A stretch of 64,000 nt of DNA from Candidatus Solirubrobacter pratensis (GTDB lineage Bacteria; Actinomycetota; Thermoleophilia; Solirubrobacterales; Solirubrobacteraceae), in contig NZ_AUEK01000006.1 in assembly GCF_000425945.1 (NCBI RefSeq), positions 124,001-188,000 of the forward strand. Reading direction: 5' to 3'. Positions 10,331-19,173 of this stretch are shown piece by piece (the stretch's first letter is position 1; each line of letters begins with the position of its first letter). Under the pieces are notes generated by a model. The model was not told where the DNA came from. It made no database searches and saw only the letters and a program-made list of their open reading frames with translations. The position numbers and the translations under genes were made by a program.

Positions 10331-12051
10331 CAGCGGACCAGCGCCCCTGACAGCGGCGCGAGCACGACGAAGCCCGGCTCGATGGTCGGCTCGTGGGTCG
10401 CCGCGACGACCTCCTCGACGCGCTCCCGGGGGACGTGGACCGGCGTGCGGGCGAAGTTGGCGAGCAGCGTGTGCTCGCCGCGCCGGACCGCGAGCCAGCC
10501 GGCGCGCTCGTCGAAGTCGGTGTCCGCGTCGCCGGGCGCCAGCTCGCGCCTGACGCGCAGCAGCTCGGCGTACAGCTCGCGCATCCCCTCCGGCTCGCCT
10601 TCGCGCGTCAGCTTCGAGCGCTCGAACGTCGCCGGGTCCTGCGGATCGGGCACCTCGGTGCCCGAGAACTCCGCGAAGCTCGCGAACTCGCGCCGCCGCC
10701 CTTCGCGCGTCGCATCGGCGAACTCCTTGTCGATGTGATCGCTGAAGAACTGGAACGGCGCGCGCTCGCCGTGCTCCTCGCCTTGGAAGATCATCGGCGT
10801 GAAGGGTGACAAAACCGTCAGGAATGCCGCGAGCGGGCGCGTCTGGAGCGGCAGCCGGTCGCCCAGCGCGCGGTTGCCGACCTGGTCGTGGTTGGCGGAG
10901 AAGACGACGAAGCGCTCGACGGGCACGTCGTCGGCGCGTGCCCCGAAGCGGCGGCCGCGGAACGTCGAGTACGTCCCGTCGTGGACATGCGGGCGCCGGA
11001 ACGCCTTGGCGAGCAGCGCCAGCGAGTCGAACTCGCCGTACCAGCCCTCGGTCTCGCCGGTCAGCAGCACGCGCAGCGCGTGGTGGAAGTCGTCGGCCCA
11101 GGCGGCGTCGCAGCCCCAGCCGCCGAGCGCGGGAGCGCGCATGACCTTCGGGTCGTTGAGGCCGGACTCGGCGATCACGAGCGCGCCGGGCCGGGCGGCG
11201 TGGACACGGCGGGCGATCTCGGCGACGAGGTGCTCCGGGCTGGAGTCGACGATCGCGTGGATCGCGTCCAGGCGCAGGCCGTCGAGATGGAAGTCGCGCA
11301 CCCACTGCTCGGCGCTCTGGCACACCCACTCGCGCACGGCGTCGGCGCCCGCGCTGTCGACGTTGAGCCCGTCGCCCCACGGCGTCTGGTGCTTGCCGCT
11401 GAAGTACGGCCCGAACGCCTCGAGCGCCTTCGTGCCGGACGCGCCGACGTGGTTGTACACGACGTCGAGGATGACCGCGAGGCCGTGCGCGTGCGCGGCG
11501 CCGATCAGCCGTTGCAGGCCCTCCGGCCCCCCGTAGGCGGAGTGCGCGGCGCTGAGGTAGACGCCGTCGTAGCCCCAGCCATGGCGGCCGGGGAACTCCG
11601 CCACCGGCATAAGCTCGAGCACGGTCACGCCGAGCTCGGCGAGCCCGTGCAGGTACGGGATCGCGCCGTCGAACGTGCCCTCGGGCGAGAACGTGCCGAG
11701 GTGCAGCTCGTAGATCACCGCGTCGTGCAGCGCCGGGATGCGGAAGTCGGCGTCGGCCCACTCGAAGGCGGCGGAATCGAGCAGGCGCGACGGCCCGCGC
11801 AGGCCCGCCGGCTGCCAGCGCGAGCACGGGTCGGGGAGCGCGGTGCCGTCGGCGACGAACTCGTAGTCGACGCCCGGCTCCACGTCGATCGTCGCCTCAT
11901 AGATGTCGTAGCCGGCATCGTCCATCGGCACGTCGCGCCCGCCCGCGCGCACGCTCACGGAATCCGGTCGAGGCGCCCAGACGCGGAACTCCGCGCGGCC
12001 GCCGCGCAAGGGGAAGGCGCCGAGCCGGCGCTCGAAGGGGTACCCGTCCAT
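10330..12051 (-). CDS. treZ: Malto-oligosyltrehalose trehalohydrolase (TreZ)
   Basis: 573 residues, the normal length. TreZ cuts free trehalose from maltooligosyl trehalose made by TreY. An N-terminal Ig-like domain ([36 protein letters not shown]) is followed by the GH13 barrel. Motifs are [39 protein letters not shown] (nucleophile Asp), VIAESGLND (acid/base Glu) and [31 protein letters not shown] near the end is TreZ-typical. It is the first gene of the operon; its promoter should lie in 12052-12228. Cytoplasmic. Confidence 0.96.
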
Positions 12052-12168
12052 CGGCGTTCCATCCTGACCGATGAGCCGATGTAGGCGCGGCGCGGGGTCC
12101 GATCCCCGCCCTGCATGCCTTCCCTGGCGGCCGCTTGGGTTCGTGCATCGAGGGCTGGACGCGCTCCT

Positions 12169-12217
12169 CGAGCACCGCCGGCGGCGGAGCGGCCCGCCGC
12201 CGGCGTCCTCGTGCTCG
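12169..12217. terminator. Long GC-rich inverted repeat, likely terminator between cupredoxin gene and treZ
   Basis: CGAGCAC (12169-12175) runs straight into CGCCGGCGGCG (12176-12186). After an 8-base loop comes CGCCGCCGGCG (12195-12205) and, after five unpaired bases, GTGCTCG (12211-12217). Inner and outer arms are perfect complements, giving an 18-pair interrupted hairpin. It starts about 12 bases after the cupredoxin stop. There is no T-run, as is usual in high-GC actinobacteria, so it could instead be a processing or pausing hairpin in the treZ leader region. Confidence 0.55.
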
Positions 12218-12228
12218 TCGTTACGGCC

Positions 12229-12582
12229 TCACGTGACCTTCAGCGTGCCTTTCATCCCGGCCTGGGCGTGCCCCGAGACCGTGCACTTGAAGGAGACCGA
12301 GCCCTTCTTGAGTGTGACTTTCAGCGTCGCCGACTTGCCGGGCCGGATGAGCTTCGTCTTCTTCCCGCCGATGCTGAAGTCGTGCGGGATCTTGCCCTTG
12401 TTGGAGACGGTGAACGTGACCGAGCCCGCCTTCACGCTCTTCTTCGACAGTGTGAACTTGTACTCACTCGGCTTGCCCGCCGACACGCTGACGGATGTCG
12501 CGGCGACCGCCGGCAACGCCCATGTACCGACGGCAACAGTCCAGCAGACAACGAACGCCGCGACGCGGCGCCTGTTAATCAT
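12229..12582 (-). CDS. Secreted cupredoxin (blue-copper plastocyanin-like protein)
   Basis: 117 residues. A signal peptide (MINRRRVAAFVVCWTVAVGT, AVAATS cleavage region, about 1-28) precedes one cupredoxin domain. The four type-1 copper ligands are in place: H67 (KIPHDFS), then C100, H105 and M110 in FKCTVSGHAQAGMKG. The fold's beta-strands are rich in Lys/Ser/Thr. Small cupredoxins of this kind carry electrons or bind copper outside the membrane. It is divergent from the CopC-CopD fusion with 35 bases between start codons, so a shared copper-responsive control region is plausible. Ends in KGTLKVT. Confidence 0.9.
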   Translation of the reverse strand: MINRRRVAAFVVCWTVAVGTWALPAVAATSVSVSAGKPSEYKFTLSKKSVKAGSVTFTVSNKGKIPHDFSIGGKKTKLIRPGKSATLKVTLKKGSVSFKCTVSGHAQAGMKGTLKVT

Positions 12583-12617
12583 CCCGACTCACCCCCCGTG
12601 ATTAGGTATTCGGACCT

Positions 12618-14768
12618 GTGGACGGGCACGGTAGACGAGGAGCCCTCGATCAGCAACCGAATTCTGTCACCGCACCGCACCGCCCCGGGCGGGCGCTCGT
12701 GTGCGCGGCCGCGCTCGCGGCCGGGGCCGTGTTGGCCGGCGCCGCACTCCCGCCGCCGGCCGAAGCTCACGCTCGGCTGCTGCGGACGAGCCCGGTGCAG
12801 GCCGCCGAGCTGGACCGGTCGCCGGCGCGAGCCGGACTCCTCTTCGACGAGCCGGTCCGCGCGACCGGTCGGCCTTCGCTGTCGGGCGGCGGCTTGGAGC
12901 GGCCGCTGCCGCTGCGGGCGCGCCTCGAGCGGGGCGGGCGGTTGGTCTCCGTCGCGCTGCCCGCTCGCCTCGGGCGCGGGGTGTACGCGATCCGCTGGAC
13001 GATCGTCTCCGACGACGGCCACCGCGAGGCGGGCGCCCTCACGTTCGGGATCGGCGCGAAGGCGAAAGGCGTGTCCGCGAGCGCGAGCGAGAAGACGCAG
13101 GCGGACGCCCTGCTCACGTTCGCGCGCTGGGTGTTCGTCCTCGGCGTCCTCGCCGCCGCCGGCCTCGCCGGCGTGCGCCTCGCGCTGCGACCGGTGCTGT
13201 CCGGATGGGCACGTGACGGTGGGCCGGCGCTCGGGACCCGCCCCCTCGCCGGCGCGCTCGCACTCGCGGCGGTCGGCGCCGCGCTCGAGCTCGCGGCAGT
13301 GCCGGCCGCCCTCGGCACTCGATTCGGCGTCGTCACCGCCGCCGCCGGCGCGCTCGCGCTCGTCGGCGCCCTTGCGTCCTCGCGTTCGCTGACCCCGCGC
13401 GCCGGTCAGCGGGTCAGCGCCGGACTCGCCTCAGGGCTCGTCGTGGCGCCTGCCTTGGCGGGCCACGCGCTCTCGCCCGGGCGATCGAGCGGGGCCGTCC
13501 TGCCGATCGAGCTCGTGCACGCGTGCGCGGCGGCGGCGTGGCTCGGGGCCGTCCTGTGGCTAGGCATGCTCGTGGCGGCAGCCGTCAAGCCGGGTGCGGC
13601 GGGCGTCCCCGTCGCGGCCGCCGCCCGCCGGTTGTCGCCCGTCGCGGCGGCCGCCGTCGGCGTCGTCGGCGTCACGGGGATCCTCCGGGCGGCGCTCGAG
13701 CTGCAGCGATGGGGGCAGCTCGGCTCGACGGGCTACGGCCGGCTGCTGCTCGTCAAGACCGCGGTGTTCCTCGGGCTGGTCGCGTTCGGCGGGTGGAGCC
13801 ACGCTCGGCTGCTGAAACGGCTTCCCTCCGGCGCGGCGGTCGCTTCGCTGCGCCGGACCGTCGCGGCCGAGGCCGTCCTGCTGGCAGCGGTCGCCGGCGT
13901 GGTCGCCGCTCTCGGCTCGACGAGTCCGCCGCACGCGCTCGCCGCGGCGCCCGTCTCGGCGGTGACGAGCGTCTTGGGGCGCCAGGCGGATGAGCTCGCG
14001 GTGGGCATTCGGGCTAGCCGCGCCGGCGACGAAGTGGCGATCGACGCGACCGTGCTCGGGCGCGACGGCACCGGCGCCGGCGGCCTCCGTGTCGACGTCG
14101 CGGAGGCGGCAGCGCGGCCACGTTGGTCGCCCGCGCGGCCGTGCGGGGACGGCCGGTACTGCGCTCACGTCCGCTCGAGTGCGCGGGCGCCGCGGCTGGT
14201 CGTCCGCGTCCGTCGTCGGAGCGGCCGCGCCTCGACGGTCTCGATAACGCTCCCCGCGAGCCCGCAGCCGGCTCGTGCCGCCGCGCTCGTCGCGGCGGAG
14301 GAGCGAGCGCTCCGCAGCCTCCACACGGTGGTGATCGCCGAGCGGCTCGCGTCGGACTCGACGCACGGGCTGCGCACGACGTGGCACGTGGTGGCGCCCG
14401 ACCGGCTCTCCTACACGACGCGCGTCGCGGGAGAGGCGGTCGTGATCGGCACGCGCCGTTGGGACCGCGCAGACGCCGCTGCGCGCTGGCTCCGCTCCTC
14501 GCAGGACCCGCGACTGCGCCTCCCGGCGCTCGACTGGGATCGCGTCGAGGATCCGTCGCTGCTCGGCTCAGGCACCGTCGCCGGCCGGCCCGTCTGGTTG
14601 GTCAGCTTCGGCGACCCGACGGTGCCGGCCTGGTTCGAGGTGGCGATCGACCGCCGCACGCAGCGCCCGCTCGTCGTCCGGATGGTGGCGGCGGGCCACT
14701 TCATGATCCGCCGCTACGAGCGCTTCAACGCACCCTTGCGAATCCGGCCGCCGGCCGCCGCGCGATGA
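12618..14768 (+). CDS. CopC-CopD copper-handling membrane fusion with YtkA-like and LolA/LppX-like extracytoplasmic parts
   Basis: 716 residues from GTG 12618 (a second in-frame GTG exists at about 12702). After a signal segment, the CopC domain opens with AEAHARLLRTSP, placing a His at the mature N-terminus, and ends VSDDGHREAGALTFGIG; both are copper-site hallmarks. A CopD-type membrane domain with about eight hydrophobic segments follows (residues about 170-430). Next is a beta-domain like YtkA/FixH (GRQADELAVGIRASRAGDEV, a Cys pair in RPCGDGRYCAHV). The last 170 residues (SLHTVVIAERLASD, VAPDRLSYTTR, IGTRRWDR, FEVAIDRRTQRP) resemble the LolA/LppX lipoprotein fold. Likely role: copper uptake or tolerance at the cell surface, paired with the divergent cupredoxin. 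Confidence 0.85.
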   Translation: MDGHGRRGALDQQPNSVTAPHRPGRALVCAAALAAGAVLAGAALPPPAEAHARLLRTSPVQAAELDRSPARAGLLFDEPVRATGRPSLSGGGLERPLPLRARLERGGRLVSVALPARLGRGVYAIRWTIVSDDGHREAGALTFGIGAKAKGVSASASEKTQADALLTFARWVFVLGVLAAAGLAGVRLALRPVLSGWARDGGPALGTRPLAGALALAAVGAALELAAVPAALGTRFGVVTAAAGALALVGALASSRSLTPRAGQRVSAGLASGLVVAPALAGHALSPGRSSGAVLPIELVHACAAAAWLGAVLWLGMLVAAAVKPGAAGVPVAAAARRLSPVAAAAVGVVGVTGILRAALELQRWGQLGSTGYGRLLLVKTAVFLGLVAFGGWSHARLLKRLPSGAAVASLRRTVAAEAVLLAAVAGVVAALGSTSPPHALAAAPVSAVTSVLGRQADELAVGIRASRAGDEVAIDATVLGRDGTGAGGLRVDVAEAAARPRWSPARPCGDGRYCAHVRSSARAPRLVVRVRRRSGRASTVSITLPASPQPARAAALVAAEERALRSLHTVVIAERLASDSTHGLRTTWHVVAPDRLSYTTRVAGEAVVIGTRRWDRADAAARWLRSSQDPRLRLPALDWDRVEDPSLLGSGTVAGRPVWLVSFGDPTVPAWFEVAIDRRTQRPLVVRMVAAGHFMIRRYERFNAPLRIRPPAAAR

Positions 14769-14863
14769 GAATTGCGGCGCGTGTGTTGCGCCGCCGCCGG
14801 TGCGCGTGTTAAATGCGTCCGTCGGGTTTCCGTCAGTGGGTCCGAACTTGGGGGAGAGGGTCG

Positions 14864-15343
14864 ATGGCGAAGCTGGCCATTCGCGTGAACGGTAAGCGTC
14901 ACGTGGTCAAGGCCGAGAGGGACACGCCGTTGCTGTACGTCCTGCGCAATGAGTTGGATCTCCACGGGCCGCGCTTCGGGTGCGGCCTGTCTCAGTGCGG
15001 CGCCTGCACCGTGCAGGCCGATGGCAAGGCGATCCGCTCGTGCGTGACGCCGGTGAGCGGAGTCGCGCATCAGGAGATCACCACGCTGGAGGGTCTCGGC
15101 ACGCCCGAGGAGCCCGGCGCGGTCCAACAGGCGTTCATCGACAACCAGGCGGCGCAGTGCGGCTACTGCACCAACGGGATGATCGTCGCGGCCGACGCTT
15201 TCCTCGCCAGGCATCCGGATCCGACCGAGGACGAGATCAAACGGGCGATGACCCCGTATCTCTGCCGGTGCGGCACGCATTTCCGGATCGTCGAGGCCAT
15301 CAAGGCCGCAGCCAAGTCCCAGGCTCCAGGAGAGCGGCGATGA
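14864..15343 (+). CDS. [2Fe-2S] small subunit of a xanthine-oxidase-family hydroxylase (IorA/CoxS type)
   Basis: 159 residues from ATG 14864, chosen because GGGGGAGAGGG lies just upstream; an in-frame ATG-like extension to 14813 lacks this. The N-terminal plant-ferredoxin-type cluster site is CGLSQCGACTVQADGK plus the later Cys of IRSC. The C-terminal helical domain holds the second cluster in CGYCTNGMIV and CRCGTHFRIVEA. In the family the small subunit carries electrons from the molybdenum site in the large subunit. Its stop overlaps the large-subunit start (ATGA). No signal peptide: in such enzymes this subunit is co-exported with the Tat-tagged partner. Confidence 0.93.
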   Translation: MAKLAIRVNGKRHVVKAERDTPLLYVLRNELDLHGPRFGCGLSQCGACTVQADGKAIRSCVTPVSGVAHQEITTLEGLGTPEEPGAVQQAFIDNQAAQCGYCTNGMIVAADAFLARHPDPTEDEIKRAMTPYLCRCGTHFRIVEAIKAAAKSQAPGERR

Positions 15344-17619
15344 CCGAGACGTTGATGGAGACGGGCGGCGTGAACCGGCGCGCGTTCCTCGCCGGCACCG
15401 GCGCGATGTTCGTGGCGGCGAGCCTGCCCCGGCTGTTGAACCCGAAGACCGCGTTCGCCGCGCTCGAGGATTCGAAGATCGGCCCGGCGCTCGTCGATCC
15501 CACCCTGATCGACTCGTGGCTGGCCGTCCACGGCGACGGCACGGTGACGATCTTCACCGGCAAGGTCGAGCTCGGCACGGGTGTCCTGACGACGACCATG
15601 CAACTCGTCGCCGACGAGCTCGACGTGTCGCTGTCGGCGCTCAAGGTGGTCGAGGGCGACACGTGGATGACTCCGGATCAGGGCTACACGGCCGGCAGCC
15701 AGAGCAACAAGACGCAGTACGCCGCAAAGGGCGGTCTGCGCCAGGCCGCGGCCGAGGCGCGGCTGGCGCTGCTTGGAATGGCGTCCGCACGCCTCGGCGC
15801 GCCGGTCGCGAACCTCAGCGTCGAGGACGGAGTCGTCATCTCGGGCGGCGGCGGACAGGTCTCGTACGGCGAGCTGATCGGCGATCAGAAGTTCAACCTC
15901 AAGATCACCGGCAAGGCGACCCCGAAGCGCTTCGACAACTACAAGGTCGTCGGCACGAACGTCCCTCGCGTCGACATCCCGGCGAAGGCGACGGGCAAGT
16001 TCACTTACACGCAGGACGTCAGGATCGCGGGCATGCTCCACGCCCGCGTCGTGCGGCCGCCCACGCTCGACTCCAAGCTGCTGAAGGTGGTCGGATTCCC
16101 CGGCCACCGCAAGCCGCCCGGCTTCGTGGCGCTGGTGGTGAAGAACAACTTCGTCGCGGTCGTCGCCGAGCGCGAGGAGCAGGCGATCGACGCCGCGCAG
16201 GCGCTCGAGTTGAGCTGGCAGACGGCGGCGCTGCCGAGCTTCGAGCATCTCTATGGCGACCTGCAGCGCCAGACGCCGACGACCGATCGCGTCCTGATCG
16301 ACACCCACGACGTCGACGCCGCGCTCGCCGGCGCGGCGAAGTCGCTCCAGGTCAACTACCGCTACCCGATCCAGATGCACGGGTCGATGGGCGCCTCGGC
16401 CGCCGTCGCCTCCGTGGAGGGCCAGAGCGCGACGGTCTGGTCCTCGACGCAGGGCGTGTATCCGCTGCGCTCGGCGATCGCGGTCGCGCTCGGCCTGCCC
16501 GAGCCGAACGTCCACGTGATCTACGTCGAGGGCTCGGGCTGCTACGGCATCAACGGCGCCGACAACTCGGCGCTCGACGCCGCCGTGATCTCCCAGCAGG
16601 TCGGCAAGCCGGTGCGCGTGCAGTACATGCGCGCCGACGAGCACAAGTGGGAGAACTTCGGCCAGCCCTACCTCCACCAGATGCGCGGCGGCATCGACGC
16701 GAACGGGAAGGTCGTGGCCTGGGACTACGTGGCGTGGACGGCCAGCCGCGGCGGCCGCCCCGGCCCGCCGGCCAACATCCCGACCGGCATCCTGCTCGGG
16801 CTCCCCGAGGATCCGCTGCCGAAGTCGCCCGCGCCGACGCCGTCGAGCCGCCCGAACACCGTCGACAACTCCAACTCGGCCCCTTCGTACCTGATCCCGA
16901 GCCAGCGGCTGCGGAGCCACACCGGGAAGCACGCGTTCATGGCCGGGCCGCTGCGCTCCCCGAACCGGATCCAGAACACGTGGGCGAACGAGTCCTTCAT
17001 GGACGAGCTCGCGCATCTCGCGAACCGCGACCCCGTCGAGTTCCGCCTCGCGCACCTGGCCGACCGGCGGCTGACCGACGTGATCAGGCTGGCGGCGTAC
17101 ATGGCCGGCTGGAAGCCGCGTCCGGCCGCGACGAAGATCGACGAAGGCCGGTACAAGCGGGGCCGCGGGATCGCGGCGATGTTCTACGAGGGCAACAACG
17201 GGTACAACGCGGCGGTGTTCGGCGTCACCGTCGACACCAAGACGGGCAAGGTCACCGTCGACGACGTGTGGTCGGCGCAGGACTGCGGTCCCGTGCTCAA
17301 CCCGGACGGCATGCGCGCGCAGGCTGAGGGCTGCCTCATGCAGACGATCAGCCGCTCGCTGATCGAGGAGGTCAAGTGGGGACCGGACGGCATCACCTCG
17401 GCTGACTGGGACAGTTACCCGGTGATCCGCTTCAACGCGATGCCCAAGCTCCACTTCCGCGTCATCGATCGCAAGGGCGCCGACGTGATGGGCGCCGGCG
17501 AGGTGCTCATCACCAACGGTCCGGCGGCGATCGCCAACGCGATCTTCGACGCCACCGGCAAGCGGATCCGCCAGGTGCCGTTCACGCCCGCCCGGATCCG
17601 GAGGATGCTCGCGGAATGA
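15340..17619 (+). CDS. Molybdopterin-binding large subunit, isoquinoline 1-oxidoreductase/aldehyde dehydrogenase-like, Tat-exported
   Basis: 759 residues. The N-terminus has a twin-arginine signal (NRRAFLAGTGAMFVAASLPRL, R13-R14), so the folded enzyme should act outside the membrane. Family motifs include VELGTGVLTTTMQLVADELD, GSQSNKTQYAAKGG, YPIQMHGSMGASAAVA, YVEGSGCYGINGAD, AGPLRSPNRIQNTWANESFM and the end MGAGEVLITNGPAAIANAIF with the catalytic Glu of GAGE. The two-gene layout without a FAD subunit matches IorAB-type enzymes that pass electrons to a cytochrome. No cytochrome, XdhC-like chaperone or transporter is encoded nearby, so substrate and electron acceptor cannot be read from context. 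Confidence 0.92.
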   Translation: MTETLMETGGVNRRAFLAGTGAMFVAASLPRLLNPKTAFAALEDSKIGPALVDPTLIDSWLAVHGDGTVTIFTGKVELGTGVLTTTMQLVADELDVSLSALKVVEGDTWMTPDQGYTAGSQSNKTQYAAKGGLRQAAAEARLALLGMASARLGAPVANLSVEDGVVISGGGGQVSYGELIGDQKFNLKITGKATPKRFDNYKVVGTNVPRVDIPAKATGKFTYTQDVRIAGMLHARVVRPPTLDSKLLKVVGFPGHRKPPGFVALVVKNNFVAVVAEREEQAIDAAQALELSWQTAALPSFEHLYGDLQRQTPTTDRVLIDTHDVDAALAGAAKSLQVNYRYPIQMHGSMGASAAVASVEGQSATVWSSTQGVYPLRSAIAVALGLPEPNVHVIYVEGSGCYGINGADNSALDAAVISQQVGKPVRVQYMRADEHKWENFGQPYLHQMRGGIDANGKVVAWDYVAWTASRGGRPGPPANIPTGILLGLPEDPLPKSPAPTPSSRPNTVDNSNSAPSYLIPSQRLRSHTGKHAFMAGPLRSPNRIQNTWANESFMDELAHLANRDPVEFRLAHLADRRLTDVIRLAAYMAGWKPRPAATKIDEGRYKRGRGIAAMFYEGNNGYNAAVFGVTVDTKTGKVTVDDVWSAQDCGPVLNPDGMRAQAEGCLMQTISRSLIEEVKWGPDGITSADWDSYPVIRFNAMPKLHFRVIDRKGADVMGAGEVLITNGPAAIANAIFDATGKRIRQVPFTPARIRRMLAE

Positions 17620-17623
17620 GCGA

Positions 17624-18118
17624 TTAGGGCAGGACCGACTCGGCGATCCGCAGCGCCAACGCCGACCAGAGACGATCGTCCGGAGGCCGACCTCCGGACG
17701 AGTCGTCCAGCGCCCGTCGCAGCCCGGCCGCGACGCGCGGGAAGCCCTCGTGCTCGACGAGCTCGGCGCGCTCGCCGAGCACCGCCCGGGCAAGCTCGAG
17801 CCGCGCAGCGGCCACCGCCGACTGCGGCTGGTCGCGCTCATCGAGCAGCATCCGCTGCGAGACCCAGTAGACCACATGGTCGACGTAGCCGGAGACGATC
17901 CGGTCACTCAGCGGCGTGGCGGTGACGAGCGTGTCGGCCTCCTCACGCAGGCGGCCGAGGTCGAGGCCCAGCTCGGGCAGCACCCAGCGCGAGGCGAACG
18001 GCAGCACGAGCTCGGACGAGCGCTCCTCCGGGACGTCCTGGAGGTAGTCCTCCAGCTCGCCCAAGGCATCGCGTAACGACTCGTCGAGAACCGGGGACCC
18101 TGCGTCGTCGTGACTCAC
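17624..18118 (-). CDS. Hypothetical acidic helical protein
   Basis: 164 residues, function not recognised. It is acidic, Leu/Ala/Glu-rich and all-helical by eye, with no signal peptide or membrane segment. It contains a tryptophan/tyrosine-rich centre (YVDHVVYWVSQRMLL). The ATG at 18118 is the first in frame. The gene lies tail-to-tail with the molybdenum hydroxylase, 4 bases after its stop, so it is not part of that operon. Codon use matches the neighbours, which supports a real gene. Confidence 0.65.
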   Translation of the reverse strand: MSHDDAGSPVLDESLRDALGELEDYLQDVPEERSSELVLPFASRWVLPELGLDLGRLREEADTLVTATPLSDRIVSGYVDHVVYWVSQRMLLDERDQPQSAVAAARLELARAVLGERAELVEHEGFPRVAAGLRRALDDSSGGRPPDDRLWSALALRIAESVLP

Positions 18119-18278
18119 GCGCGGATCCTATCCGGGGGGGCCGGCGTTGGGTTGCCCATGCGGTCGAGCAGTGGGCGACGCCGCCGATTCGAACTCGCGG
18201 AACGCGAGCCTGGTGGTGTCGGTCACAGGATCAGCAGGCTTCTTGTCGTCGCGACCGGGAAGGCCCAGTCTGGGAGCG

Positions 18279-19172
18279 ATGATCAAGACATCGCTTCTGG
18301 GCGATAAGCCCGTCAACCGCATCGGCTTCGGCGCGATGCAGCTCGCAGGACCCGGCGTGTTCGGGCCGCCGAGCGACCCTGAAGGTGCCCGCGCGGTGCT
18401 GCGCCGCGCCGTTGATCTCGGCGTCGACCACATCGACACCTCGCAGTTCTACGGCCCGGACGTCGTCAACGAGCTGATCCGGGAGGCGCTGTATCCGTAT
18501 CCGCAGCACCTCAAGCTCGTCACCAAGGTCGGAGGCCGGCGTGACGATGCCGGCGGCTGGCTGCCGGCGCAGTCGCCGGCCGAGCTGCGCGCCGGCGTCG
18601 AGGCCAACCTGCGCACGCTGCAGGTGGAGCGCATGGATCTCGTCAACCTGCGCCTGTTCGACGAGCACGACGCCGAGGGGCAGCTGGCCGAGCAGCTGGG
18701 CGCGCTGGAGGACCTGCGCCAGGAGGGCAAGCTCGATCTGATCGGGATCTCCAACGCCTCGGCCGACACCGTCCGCCGCGCGCTTGAGCTCGTCCACATC
18801 GCCTGCGTGCAGAACGCCTACAGCGTGGTCAACCGCGGCGACGAAGAGGGCCTGGCGCTGTGCGAGGAGCGCGGGCTCGCGTTCGTGCCGTTCTTCCCGC
18901 TGGGCTCGGCCTTCGCCGGCGGTCCCAGGCAGCTGGCGGCCGACCCGGCGATCGCCGAGGTGGCGGCACGGCGCGGAGCCACGCCCTCTCAGATCGCGCT
19001 GGCGTGGCTGCTGCACCGCTCGGAGCGGATCCTGCTGATTCCCGGCACCAGCTCGGTTGAGCACCTCGAGGAGAACGTCGCCGCCGGCGACATCGATCTC
19101 GATGAGCAGGACATGCAACGGCTCGAGGATGCCGTCCAGCTCGGCGACCCGATGGCCGCCGCTGAGCATTAG
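18279..19172 (+). CDS. Aldo/keto reductase family oxidoreductase
   Basis: 297 residues from ATG 18279 (GGGAG just upstream, short spacing). (beta/alpha)8 AKR signatures are RIGFGAMQLAGPGVFG, DLGVDHIDTSQFYGPDVVNELI (catalytic Asp and Tyr), KLVTKVGGRRDD (catalytic Lys) and IALAWLLHRSERILLIPGTSS, the NADPH-binding end. At the usual fourth catalytic position the sequence reads MDLVNLRLFDEH rather than the common LLH-type, a variant seen in some AKR subfamilies. It likely reduces small aldehydes or ketones with NADPH in the cytoplasm. One base separates its stop from that of the convergent XRE regulator. Confidence 0.9.
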   Translation: MIKTSLLGDKPVNRIGFGAMQLAGPGVFGPPSDPEGARAVLRRAVDLGVDHIDTSQFYGPDVVNELIREALYPYPQHLKLVTKVGGRRDDAGGWLPAQSPAELRAGVEANLRTLQVERMDLVNLRLFDEHDAEGQLAEQLGALEDLRQEGKLDLIGISNASADTVRRALELVHIACVQNAYSVVNRGDEEGLALCEERGLAFVPFFPLGSAFAGGPRQLAADPAIAEVAARRGATPSQIALAWLLHRSERILLIPGTSSVEHLEENVAAGDIDLDEQDMQRLEDAVQLGDPMAAAEH

Positions 19173-19173
19173 G

